A DNA stretch of 64,000 nt from Klenkia marina (GTDB taxonomy: Bacteria; Actinomycetota; Actinomycetes; Mycobacteriales; Geodermatophilaceae): contig NZ_FMUH01000001.1 in the NCBI RefSeq assembly GCF_900101025.1, positions 992,001 through 1,056,000 of the forward strand, given 5' to 3'. The position numbers and the translations under genes are program-made. Positions 43,943 to 52,043 of this stretch are shown piece after piece. Position 1 is the stretch's first letter; every line of letters starts with the position of its first letter. The notes beneath the pieces are model-generated. The model was not told where the DNA came from and ran no database searches. It saw nothing but the letters and a program-made list of their open reading frames with translations.

Positions 43943-44602
43943 TCAGCCCTGGAGCCCGGTGGGCAGGTCGGCGGTGGCGAGCTGGTCGACCACCCGGGCC
44001 GACCCGAAGTCGTGCCCGGCGGTGTTCGTGTTCGGGAAGGCCAGCACCTCGACCCCGGCGGCCTGCGCGGCCTGGACCCCGCCCACGTTGTCCTCGACGG
44101 CCACGGCGTCGGCGGCCTGCTCGCCCAGGGTCTGCAGCGCGTAGGCGTAGGACGCCGGGTCGGGCTTGGACTCGCCGACCTGAGCGTTGTCGACCAGCAG
44201 GTCGAAGTCGGCCGGCTCGATGCCCTCGGTGGCCTGCAGCACCGCGGCCACGTTGGCCGGCGAGGTGGTGGTGACCAGCGCGACCTTGCCGCCGGCGTGC
44301 TTGGCGCTGCGCAGCGTCTCGAGAACGCCCGGGCGGGCGGTCAGCCCACCGGCGAGGGCTTTCTGCTGGAACAGCTCGGACTTGGTGGCGTGCACGGCGG
44401 CGGCGTCGACGTCCTGGCCGCGCTCGGCGGCGTAGGCGGCGATGCGGTCGGCGCCGCCGTTGCCCCGCAGCAGCTCGCGGTACTCCTCGCCCTCCCAACG
44501 CCAGTCCAGACCGTGGCTGGCGAAGGCCTCGTTGAACGACTCGCGCTGGAGCTCGGAGGTGTCGGCGATCGTGCTGATGGACCCGAAGAGGAGAGCGGAC
44601 AC
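43943..44602 (-). CDS. HAD-fold protein lacking the catalytic aspartates, first gene of the mys cluster
   Basis: This 219-residue protein has the full HAD-IA layout with cap: motif II region VALVTTTSPANVAAVL, motif III VGESKPDPASYAYAL and motif IV AVEDNVGGVQAAQAAG. Motif I, normally FDxDGT, reads LLFGSISTIADTSELQ: Gly7 replaces the nucleophile and Ile9 the general acid. Phosphatase activity by the usual mechanism is therefore not expected. The rest is well preserved, suggesting a retained ligand-binding or scaffolding role. The GTG start has GAGG seven bases upstream. As the first gene, 11 bases before mysA, it is expressed with the MAA enzymes. Confidence 0.85.
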   Translation of the reverse strand: MSALLFGSISTIADTSELQRESFNEAFASHGLDWRWEGEEYRELLRGNGGADRIAAYAAERGQDVDAAAVHATKSELFQQKALAGGLTARPGVLETLRSAKHAGGKVALVTTTSPANVAAVLQATEGIEPADFDLLVDNAQVGESKPDPASYAYALQTLGEQAADAVAVEDNVGGVQAAQAAGVEVLAFPNTNTAGHDFGSARVVDQLATADLPTGLQG

Positions 44603-44907
44603 GCAGTGACCTCGCTTCTGGGGCCGCGGCGCGCTGCTGGCCGCGGCGGTGCGAGGACGGTACCCCGGTAATCAATCTTTACGCAGGTCGGGGCATCACC
44701 GCTGGTCCGTCGGCTGCGGTGCTGCCCCCAGTCCACCACCTCCACCCCCGCCCCGCCCACCGAGGGCCCGGTCCTCCCCGGGGATGACACGGGTCCACCC
44801 TGGGGTGCAGCACAGGGTCCCGACAGTCGGGACCCAGCTCCGACGCGGGCAGACCCCCTCCGCCGCGAGGGTGGGTGCAGTCCGCGATCCCCGTCCGAGG
44901 AGCACCT
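44603..44907. other. 305-bp divergent region between mys cluster and ABC exporter
   Basis: No gene is apparent. An unusually AT-rich patch (44669-44682) about 70 bases upstream of the HAD-like gene is the likely core promoter of the mys cluster, though I cannot assign clean -35/-10 boxes. A 21-bp perfect palindrome lies at 44815-44835. Open frames here are short and low-complexity. Confidence 0.55.
44815..44835. promoter_or_regulatory. 21-bp perfect palindrome upstream of the ABC exporter
   Basis: GGGTCCCGAC, a central A, then GTCGGGACCC form a perfect dyad 73 bases upstream of the ATPase start. It could be an operator for a dimeric regulator or form a hairpin in the leader. No regulator gene is adjacent, so the binding protein is unknown. 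Confidence 0.45.
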
Positions 44908-45675
44908 GTGTCCGTACCCGTGATGACCGTCCCCGGCGAGGCGCCGCCGACCACCGCCGCCGTCCGCGCGACCGGGCTGACCAAGACCTACGGCTCCGGC
45001 GAGACCGCGGTGCACGCCCTCGCCGGGGTCGACGTCGAGTTCCAGCGCGGCCGGTTCACCGCGATCATGGGCCCCTCCGGCTCGGGCAAGTCCACGCTCA
45101 TGCACTGCCTGGCCGGGCTGGACACCGCCACCGCCGGGCAGGTCTGGCTGGGCGACACCGAGCTCACCCGGCTGCGCGACGACCAGCTGACCAAGCTGCG
45201 CCGCGAGCGCATCGGCTTCGTGTTCCAGGCGTTCAACCTGCTGCCCGTGCTCAGCGCGGAGGAGAACATGACGCTGCCGATGCAGCTGGCCGGCCAGCGC
45301 CCCGACCGCGCCTGGATGGACGACGTCGTCGACCGGCTGGGCCTGCGCGACCGGCTGGGGCACCGCCCCTACGAGCTCTCCGGCGGCCAGCAGCAGCGCG
45401 TCGCCGTCGCCCGCGCCCTGCTGCCCCGCCCCGACGTCGTGTTCGCCGACGAGCCCACCGGCAACCTGGACAGCCGGGTCGGCGCCGAGGTGCTGGGCCT
45501 GCTGCGCTCCAGCGTCCGCGAGACCGGCCAGACCGTCGTCATGGTCACCCACGACCCGGTCGCGGCCGCCTACGCCGACCGCGTGGTGCTGCTGGCCGAC
45601 GGCCGGCTGGCCGGCGAGGTCCACCACCCCACCGCCGACGCCGTCATCGACGCGCTGCGCGGGCTGGGCGGCTGA
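44908..45675 (+). CDS. ABC exporter ATPase (MacB/LolD type), second system
   Basis: This 255-residue ATPase has Walker A GPSGSGKSTLMH, Q-loop FVFQAFNLLPVLS, signature LSGGQQQRVAVARAL, Walker B VVFADEPTGNLD and H-loop VTHD, all intact. The GTG start has GAGGAG five bases upstream; an ATG five codons later is an alternative. The permease follows three bases after its stop. There is no adaptor gene, unlike the exporter at 29.5-33.1 kb, so this pair probably acts alone on lipid or peptide substrates. Confidence 0.93.
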   Translation: MSVPVMTVPGEAPPTTAAVRATGLTKTYGSGETAVHALAGVDVEFQRGRFTAIMGPSGSGKSTLMHCLAGLDTATAGQVWLGDTELTRLRDDQLTKLRRERIGFVFQAFNLLPVLSAEENMTLPMQLAGQRPDRAWMDDVVDRLGLRDRLGHRPYELSGGQQQRVAVARALLPRPDVVFADEPTGNLDSRVGAEVLGLLRSSVRETGQTVVMVTHDPVAAAYADRVVLLADGRLAGEVHHPTADAVIDALRGLGG

Positions 45676-45678
45676 GCC

Positions 45679-48132
45679 GTGAACCGCGTGCTCCTCGCCC
45701 AGGTGCGGGCCAACGCCGGCCGGTTGGTCGCCTCCATGACCGCCATCGTCATCGCCGTCGCGTTCGTCGTCGCCACGCTGGTGCTCAACCAGACCGCCAA
45801 GTCCACCGTGCTCGACGCGGTCGGCGCCCAGTACACCGGCACCGACTACGTGCTCTCCTCCACCGAGAGCGACGACCTGGCCGACCAGGCCGACGCCGTC
45901 GCCGCCGTCCCCGGAGTCACCGCCGTCGCGCCCGACTGGGACACCTCGCTGCAGACCGTCCTGCCCGGCACCACCGGCGCCCGCTACGTGTCGGTCGGCG
46001 CCGTCGCCGACGCACCCGAGCTGCGCTGGCAGCAGCTCACCGCCGGCAGCTTCCCGACCGGACCGGGCGAGATCGCCCTGTCCGCGGACTCCGACGTCGC
46101 CGTCGGCGACCGGGTGCCGTTCACCACCTACGACGCCGAGGGCGCCGAGCTCACCGGCGACCTCACCGTCACCGGCCTGGTCGACGTGTCCGGGTCGATC
46201 ACCGGCGGGCTCTACACGCAGGGCTTCGTGACCCCGGCGCAGATCCAGCAGTGGAACGGCTGGGCCACCGAGCTGCTCGTCGCCGGCGACCCCGACCCGG
46301 TCGCCCTGCAGGCCGCGATCGCCACCCGCGCGGTCACCCTGCAGACCGGCACCGAGGCCGCCGAGGCGAAGGCCGCCGCCCTCACCGGCGGCTCGAACGC
46401 GCTCGCCGTCGTCCTGCTCGTCTTCGCCACCGTCGCCGTGCTGGTCGCCGGCCTGGTCATCGCCAACACGTTCGCCGTCCTGCTGGCCCAGCGCACCCGC
46501 GAGCTGGCACTGCTGCGCTGCGTCGGGGCGACGTCCGCCCAGATCCGTCGCAGCGTGCTCGGCGAGGCCCTCGTCACCGGCATCGCGGCCTCCGTGCTCG
46601 GCGTGCTCGGCGGCATCGGGCTGGCCGCGGGGGTCTCCGCGCTGGCCGGCGCCCTGGACTCGCCGATCCCGCTGTCCGGTGTCTCGGTCCCGTGGCTCGC
46701 CGTCGTCTCCGGGCTGGTCGTCGGCGTCGTCACCACGCTGGTCGCGGCGCTGGCCCCCGCCCGCGCCGCCACCCGGGTCGCCCCGCTGGCCGCCCTGCGC
46801 CCGACCGACGCCGCCCCGCTGCGCTCGCGGTCGGGGGTGCTGCGGCTGGTGCTCGGCCTGCTGCTGTTCGTGCCCGGCGCCGCCCTGCTGGTGTGGGGCG
46901 CGGCGGTCAGCGAGGTGCTCGTCGCGCTGCCCGGCGGGGTGCTGAGCTTCCTGGGCGCGATCCTGCTCGCCCAGCGCGCCGTCCCGCCGGTGGTCGCCGC
47001 GGCCGGCCGGCTGCTCGGCCGGGCCGGCGGCGTGCCCGGCCGGCTGGCGGCCGGCAACGCGACCCGCAACCCCCGCCGGACGGCGGCCACCGCCACCGCG
47101 CTGGTCATCGGCGTCACCCTGACGACGGCGATGGTGGTCGGTGCGGCCTCCACCCGGGCCACCGCCTCCGCCGGCCTGGACGCCGCCTACCCCACCGACG
47201 TCATCGTGCAGGACCAGACCGCAGGGCTGCCGACGTCGCTGCTCGGCCAGCTCGAGGCCGTCGACGGGGTGTCCCAGGGCGTGCCGGTCACCGGGGGCGA
47301 GGTCACCGGACCCGACGGCGAGCTGTGGCAGGCCGAGGGCTTCGACGTCCCCGCCACCCTGCCGGTGCTCCGGTCGGCCACCGACCAGCCCCTGCCCGCC
47401 CAGGGCGAGGTCGTGCTGCCGCCCTACCTGGCCGAGCAGTTCGGCGTGGGCGCCGGCGACCCGGTGACCTTCACGGCCGACGACCGTTCGCTCACGTTCA
47501 CCACGGTGCTGGGGACCACCGACGTCTACACCCCGCGGTTCACCGCCACGGAGCTGGCCGCCCTCGACCCGGAGGCCACGGTCGGCCAGGTCTGGCTGCG
47601 CCTGGACGACGGCACCGACACCGCCGCCGCGATCGAGGCGATCACCGACGTCGCCGGCACCGCGGTGCCCACCGCCTTCGTCACGGGCATCGCCAGCGAG
47701 CGCGCCGCGCTCGACGACGTCCTGGACACCTTGCTGCTCGTCGTGACCGGCCTGCTCGGGGTCGCCGTCGTGATCGCCCTCATCGGCGTCGGCAACACCC
47801 TCGCCCTCTCGGTGGTCGAGCGGCGCCAGGAGAGCGGGCTGCTGCGGGCGCTGGGGCTGACCCGGGGTCAGCTGCGCGGCCTGCTCGCCTGGGAGGCCGT
47901 GCTGGTCGCCGGGGTGGCCGCGGTGATCGGCGTGCTGCTGGGCGGCGGGTACGGCGTGGTCGGCGCCGCCTCGGTGCTGGGCTCGCTGTCGGCCGAGGGC
48001 ACCGTGGTGAGCATCCCGTGGGCGCAGGTGGGTGCGATCGTCGTCGTCGCCACGGTCGCCGGGCTGCTGGCCAGCGTGCTGCCGGCCCGCCGCGCGGCCC
48101 GCACGCCCCCGGTGGCCGCGATCGCCGCGTAG
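45679..48132 (+). CDS. FtsX-type ABC permease with two FtsX modules
   Basis: This 817-residue permease has ten or so transmembrane helices in the two-module actinobacterial arrangement. An N-terminal helix (MTAIVIAVAFVVATLVL) and large extracytoplasmic domain are followed by three helices with a coupling segment (RTRELALLRCVGATSAQIRRS). A second module has another external domain and coupling segment RQESGLLRALGLTRGQLRG. Such permeases pair with LolD-like ATPases, as here, and many serve efflux of peptides or lipids. The GTG start is three bases after the ATPase stop. A strong hairpin follows its end. Confidence 0.92.
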   Translation: MNRVLLAQVRANAGRLVASMTAIVIAVAFVVATLVLNQTAKSTVLDAVGAQYTGTDYVLSSTESDDLADQADAVAAVPGVTAVAPDWDTSLQTVLPGTTGARYVSVGAVADAPELRWQQLTAGSFPTGPGEIALSADSDVAVGDRVPFTTYDAEGAELTGDLTVTGLVDVSGSITGGLYTQGFVTPAQIQQWNGWATELLVAGDPDPVALQAAIATRAVTLQTGTEAAEAKAAALTGGSNALAVVLLVFATVAVLVAGLVIANTFAVLLAQRTRELALLRCVGATSAQIRRSVLGEALVTGIAASVLGVLGGIGLAAGVSALAGALDSPIPLSGVSVPWLAVVSGLVVGVVTTLVAALAPARAATRVAPLAALRPTDAAPLRSRSGVLRLVLGLLLFVPGAALLVWGAAVSEVLVALPGGVLSFLGAILLAQRAVPPVVAAAGRLLGRAGGVPGRLAAGNATRNPRRTAATATALVIGVTLTTAMVVGAASTRATASAGLDAAYPTDVIVQDQTAGLPTSLLGQLEAVDGVSQGVPVTGGEVTGPDGELWQAEGFDVPATLPVLRSATDQPLPAQGEVVLPPYLAEQFGVGAGDPVTFTADDRSLTFTTVLGTTDVYTPRFTATELAALDPEATVGQVWLRLDDGTDTAAAIEAITDVAGTAVPTAFVTGIASERAALDDVLDTLLLVVTGLLGVAVVIALIGVGNTLALSVVERRQESGLLRALGLTRGQLRGLLAWEAVLVAGVAAVIGVLLGGGYGVVGAASVLGSLSAEGTVVSIPWAQVGAIVVVATVAGLLASVLPARRAARTPPVAAIAA

Positions 48133-48150
48133 CCCGTCGCGGCCCGGCCG

Positions 48151-48181
48151 CCGCGCCGCCCCGGTCACCGGGGCGGCGCGG
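48151..48181. terminator. Bidirectional hairpin between permease and antiporter genes
   Basis: Positions 48151-48164 pair perfectly with 48168-48181 (14 GC pairs, 3-base TCA loop). It lies between two convergent gene ends, 18 bases after one stop and 5 bases from the other, so it can serve both strands. No U-tract is present. Confidence 0.75.
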
Positions 48182-48186
48182 TGCGG

Positions 48187-49761
48187 TCACTCGGCCGGAC
48201 GGCGTTGGACGGCGCGGTCGGCCAGCTCGGCCCCCGCGCCCTCGTACAGCTGCAACCCGATGTCGGCGCCCTCGTCGAGCACCTCGGCGAGGTCGTCGTC
48301 GAACTGCGTCACCGCGGCGACCGTGCCGGTGAAGCCGTGCGAGCGCAGCCGGGTGAGCGTGGCCAGGTTGTTGTCGTGGGCGGGCATGGCAAGCAGCACG
48401 AGCTCGACGTGGTGCAGCTCGAGCTCCTCCCACAGCCGCGGGTCGGTGGCATCGCCCTCGATGGCGTGCACCCCCTCGGCCTGCAGCTGGGCCACCCGGT
48501 CGCCGTCGGCCTCGATGCCGATCGCCCGCAGCCCGTACTGCACGGTCAGCCGCCGGTGCGCGGACGACCCGACCCGCCCCATGCCGAGGACGACGGCCTG
48601 GGCGTCGCCGAGGTCCAGCGGCCGGTCGTCGGGGTGCAACCGCTCGGTGGGCCGGTCGGGCAGCCAGCGGCGCAGCACGTCGACGAGCTGGTCGGGCCGG
48701 TCACCCACCAGCGAGGGCAGCACGAAGGACGCCGCCACGGCCGCGGCCAGCGGGGCGGCCCAGCCGGGGTCGAGGAGGTCGTCGGGCAGCGCCACCACCA
48801 CGATCAGCCCGAACTCCGAGAAGTTGGTCAGCACGGTCGAGGTGAAGACGGCGGTGCGCCGCCGCAGCCGCGCCAGGTAGAAGAGGACGACGAACACGAA
48901 CGCCTGCACCGGGAGCAGCAGCAGGAGCGCCCCGGCGATCACCAGCTCGCCGCCGGTGGGCAGCCCGGCGAGCCCGATGGAGACGAAGAACCCGACGAGC
49001 AGCAGGTCCTTGATGGAGAACAGCGACTTGGCCAGCTCGGCCGAGCGGGGGTGCCCGGCCAGCAGCATGCCCAGCAGCAACGCCCCGAGGTCGCCCTTCA
49101 CGCCCAGCGCGGAGAACAGGGCGTAACCGGGCACCAGGGCCAGCACGATCCCGTAGAGCGGCAGCATCTCGTCGTGCCCGAGCCGGCCCAGCAGCCGGCG
49201 CAGCAGCGGGGCGGCCGGCACGAGCAGCACCAGCAGGACCGCCCACGGGCTGGGCACCTTGCCCTCGGCGACGGCGAGGAAGACCACGGCCAGCAGGTCC
49301 TGGATGACCAGGACGCCGATCGCCAGCCGCCCGGTCAGCGTCTGGGTGGCGCCGCGCTCCTCGAGCACCTTGACCACGAACACGGTGCTGGAGAACGACA
49401 GCGCGAACCCGATGAGCAGCCACGCACGCGGTCCGCCGTCGGCGGCCAGGCCCACCCCGAGGACGGCGAGCAGCCCCAGCAGGCCGGCGGTGACCGCGGT
49501 GCTGACCAGTGCGTGCACGCTGGAGGTCAGCCAGACCTCCTTGCGCACCAGCGAGCGCAGGTCGATCTTCAGGCCCACCCCGAACAGCAGGACGGTGACG
49601 CCGAGGTCGGCGACGGTGCCGAGCTCCGGCGGGGCCTGCACCCCCAGCGGGTAGAGCACGAAGCCCGCGGCGAGGAACCCCAGCAGCGGGGGCAGCCGGA
49701 GCAGCCCGGCGGCCACCCCGCCGAGCAGGACGGCCAGCAGGATGGCCGAGACGTCGTCCAC
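48187..49761 (-). CDS. CPA2-family cation:proton antiporter with TrkA-N domain (KefB/C-like)
   Basis: This 524-residue protein has twelve or so transmembrane helices (Na/H exchanger fold: LLFGVGLKIDLRSLVRK, FALSFSSTVFVVKVLEE, VLVIQDLLAVVFL). A cytoplasmic RCK/TrkA-N domain follows with the NAD loop VVLGMGRVGSSAHRRL and acidic IGIEADGD. It probably exports K+ or Na+ in exchange for H+, gated by nucleotide binding. The GTG start has GAGGGG four bases upstream; longer frames upstream are not coding-like. It is transcribed towards the ABC permease and is separate from it. Confidence 0.9.
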   Translation of the reverse strand: MDDVSAILLAVLLGGVAAGLLRLPPLLGFLAAGFVLYPLGVQAPPELGTVADLGVTVLLFGVGLKIDLRSLVRKEVWLTSSVHALVSTAVTAGLLGLLAVLGVGLAADGGPRAWLLIGFALSFSSTVFVVKVLEERGATQTLTGRLAIGVLVIQDLLAVVFLAVAEGKVPSPWAVLLVLLVPAAPLLRRLLGRLGHDEMLPLYGIVLALVPGYALFSALGVKGDLGALLLGMLLAGHPRSAELAKSLFSIKDLLLVGFFVSIGLAGLPTGGELVIAGALLLLLPVQAFVFVVLFYLARLRRRTAVFTSTVLTNFSEFGLIVVVALPDDLLDPGWAAPLAAAVAASFVLPSLVGDRPDQLVDVLRRWLPDRPTERLHPDDRPLDLGDAQAVVLGMGRVGSSAHRRLTVQYGLRAIGIEADGDRVAQLQAEGVHAIEGDATDPRLWEELELHHVELVLLAMPAHDNNLATLTRLRSHGFTGTVAAVTQFDDDLAEVLDEGADIGLQLYEGAGAELADRAVQRRPAE

Positions 49762-49944
49762 AGGTCCCCTCTCGCGGGTGGTCGCAGGTGATCCTGGCCC
49801 ACCCGGGGCCGCATGCGGGCTCCGGCGCGCCCGTCGCTGCGTGCTGGATCGAGGACGCTGAGCGACGTCTGCGCAGGTCACAGGTGCGCGCCGTCCCCAT
49901 CCGTGGTGCCATGGGCAGGTACCGAGGACGGGGGTTCACAGGTG

Positions 49945-50805
49945 ATGACCACTCCAGACGACGCCCGGCAGCCGTGGATCGACCCCGACGCCGCCACCTA
50001 CGGGCGGCACGCCGACACCAACCCCCTGCCGCTCATCACCCCGGCCGCCGAGGTGCCCCCTGCCCCGCCGGTGCGCGTCGTGCGCCGCCCGCGGCCCCGT
50101 CGCCTGCGCCGCCGAACCGCCCCGGTCGCCGCCGTCGGGCTGGGCGCGGTCGCCGTCGGCGGGCTCACCCTGCTGGCCGCGGCCTCCCCCGCCGCGCAGT
50201 CCGACGACGCGCCCCGCGCCGCGGTCCCGCCGGTCTCGGCCTCCCCGGCCGCCCGCACCAGCACCACCACGGACGCCGCCGTCGTGGGCGCCACGCCCAG
50301 CAGCGCGGCGACCACCGACCCCGGCACCCCGGCTGACTCCACGCCCCGCCCGGTGGACCCCACCGCGCCCTCACCCGCCCCCGATCCCGGCGCGCTCGAC
50401 CCGGGCGGCGCCACCACCGACGTCCCGGTCACCCAGCCCGGCGACGAGGCCCCGGTGGACGAGGCGCCGGTGGGCGCCGGCACCACCGCTCCGCCCGGCA
50501 CGCCGGGCCCGGGCAGCACGGCGCCCGGCAGTACCCCGCCCACCACCGAGCCGACCCCGACCCCGACCCCGACCCCGACCGAGCCGACGACACCGGCGGA
50601 GGGCGCGACCAGCGGCGAGACCACGACGCCGCCCAGCACGACCCCCTCCGGCACCACGCCGCCCACCAGCACGGACCCGACGGCGACCACCGACCCGACC
50701 GGACCGGGCCCGACCACCACCGCGACGCCGACCACCGACCCGACGGCCACCGACCCGACGGCCCAGCAGCCGACGAGCGGGGGCGCGACGACCGACGGGG
50801 GCTGA
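49945..50805 (+). CDS. Pro/Thr-rich single-pass membrane protein
   Basis: This 286-residue protein has a basic stretch (RVVRRPRPRRLRRR) directly before one hydrophobic helix (AAVGLGAVAVGGLTLLAAA, about residues 55-75). A 210-residue extracytoplasmic tail is almost entirely Pro, Thr, Gly, Ser and Asp. Such tails are wall-spanning linkers or glycosylation substrates; no folded domain or sorting signal follows. A GTG directly precedes the ATG. The function is unknown. Internal short tandem repeats are noted separately. Confidence 0.75.
   Translation: MTTPDDARQPWIDPDAATYGRHADTNPLPLITPAAEVPPAPPVRVVRRPRPRRLRRRTAPVAAVGLGAVAVGGLTLLAAASPAAQSDDAPRAAVPPVSASPAARTSTTTDAAVVGATPSSAATTDPGTPADSTPRPVDPTAPSPAPDPGALDPGGATTDVPVTQPGDEAPVDEAPVGAGTTAPPGTPGPGSTAPGSTPPTTEPTPTPTPTPTEPTTPAEGATSGETTTPPSTTPSGTTPPTSTDPTATTDPTGPGPTTTATPTTDPTATDPTAQQPTSGGATTDGG
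50551..50580 (+). repeat. Five tandem CCGACC hexamers
   Basis: Thirty bases of exact 6-bp repeats encode alternating Thr-Pro in the Pro/Thr-rich protein. Length changes stay in frame, adding or removing two residues per unit. Confidence 0.9.
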
Positions 50806-50832
50806 CCCGGGCGCCGCACAGCTGCGCCGGGG

Positions 50833-51945
50833 ATGCTGGTGGGCGTGCCGTCCCTGCGCTCCGCCGTCCTGACCGCCGTCCTCGCCGTCCCCGCGGCCGC
50901 CCTGGCCCGCGCCGCCTGGGGGGTGCCCGTCGCGATGGGCGCCAGCCGCCGTGCGGTGCGCCCGTTCGTCGCCGGGTCCGAGCACCACTCCGACGGCAGG
51001 TTCCGCAACACCGTGCCCACCTCGTCCCTGAGCCCCGGCAGCAGCGGCGACCTGCTGCGCGAGGCCCGCAAGGGCCGCAAGGCCGGGGTGCCGTCGCAGC
51101 CGGTGCCGCTGGTCCGCCCCGAGCTGCCCACCGCGGCCGCCGAGCTCGCCGTCACCTGGTTCGGGCACGCCAGCGCCCTGCTCGAGGTCGACGGGCACCG
51201 GGTGCTGGTCGACCCGGTGTGGGGCGAGCGGGTGTCGCCGTCGGCGGTCGTCGGCCCCAAGCGGCTGCACCCGGCGCCCGGCCCGCTGGAGGAGATCCCG
51301 CAGGTCGACGCCGTGCTCATCAGCCACGACCACTACGACCACCTCGACCTGCCCACCGTGCGCCGGCTGGTCCGCGAGCAGACCGCGCCCTTCGTCGTGC
51401 CGCTCGGCATCGGGGTGCACCTGCGCGGGTGGGGCGTGCCGGCCGAGCGCGTGGTCGAGCTCGACTGGGACGGCGTGCACCGCGTCGGCGAGCTCACCCT
51501 GGTCTGCGCCGAGGCCCGGCACTTCTCCGGCCGCGGCCTGACGCGCGACGACACCCTGTGGTCCTCGTGGGTGGTGTCCGGGCCCCGGCACCGGGTGTTC
51601 TTCGGCGGCGACACCGGCTACCACCCGGCCTTCGCCGCGATCGGCGCGCAGCACGGCCCCTTCGACCTCACCCTGCTGCCCGTGGGCGCCTACAACGAGC
51701 AGTGGGCGGCGATCCACATGAACCCCGAGGAAGCGGTGCGGGCGCACGGCGACCTCGGCGGACAGGTCCTGCTGCCCATCCACTGGGCCACGTTCAACCT
51801 GGCCTTCCACGGCTGGGCCGAGCCGGTCGAGCGGCTGCTGGCCGCGGCCGGGGACGTGCCGGTCGTCGTCCCCCGGCCCGGCGAGCGGCTCGACCTCACC
51901 GACGGGACGCCGACCACACCCGACTGGTGGTCCGCGACCGCCTGA
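50833..51945 (+). CDS. MBL-fold metallohydrolase (NAPE-PLD/UlaG-like)
   Basis: This 370-residue metallo-beta-lactamase-fold hydrolase has an N-terminal hydrophobic segment (residues 12-30) that may anchor or export it. Metal motifs are TWFGHASALLEVDG, SHDHYDHLD (HxHxDH), EARHFSGRG, FFGGDTGYH and the late PIHWATFNL, the set seen in N-acyl-phosphatidylethanolamine phospholipase D-type and UlaG-type members. The substrate, perhaps a phosphodiester lipid, is uncertain. The ATG is the first in frame; a GTG four codons later is possible. Confidence 0.87.
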   Translation: MLVGVPSLRSAVLTAVLAVPAAALARAAWGVPVAMGASRRAVRPFVAGSEHHSDGRFRNTVPTSSLSPGSSGDLLREARKGRKAGVPSQPVPLVRPELPTAAAELAVTWFGHASALLEVDGHRVLVDPVWGERVSPSAVVGPKRLHPAPGPLEEIPQVDAVLISHDHYDHLDLPTVRRLVREQTAPFVVPLGIGVHLRGWGVPAERVVELDWDGVHRVGELTLVCAEARHFSGRGLTRDDTLWSSWVVSGPRHRVFFGGDTGYHPAFAAIGAQHGPFDLTLLPVGAYNEQWAAIHMNPEEAVRAHGDLGGQVLLPIHWATFNLAFHGWAEPVERLLAAAGDVPVVVPRPGERLDLTDGTPTTPDWWSATA

Positions 51946-52043
51946 CCGGAGCGCGTCGCGGTTGACGGCGGCCTCCCCCGGGCACCCATCACCGACGGTC
52001 GGTGCCGACGTGGCACCGGCGCAGCCCAGATGGAGGTCGCACG

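Noticed and set aside
44660-44682. Sigma-B/F-type promoter (GTTT-N15-GGGTAT) upstream of the mys cluster
   Set aside because: GGGTAC is present but no GTTT-like box lies at the right distance; only the AT-rich patch is reported.
44341-48168. Very long open frame (over 1,200 codons) on the minus strand opposite the second ABC exporter
   Set aside because: It is antisense to well-supported ATPase and permease genes, its composition is low-complexity Gly/Arg/Gln, and it has no motifs; high GC makes such shadow frames common.
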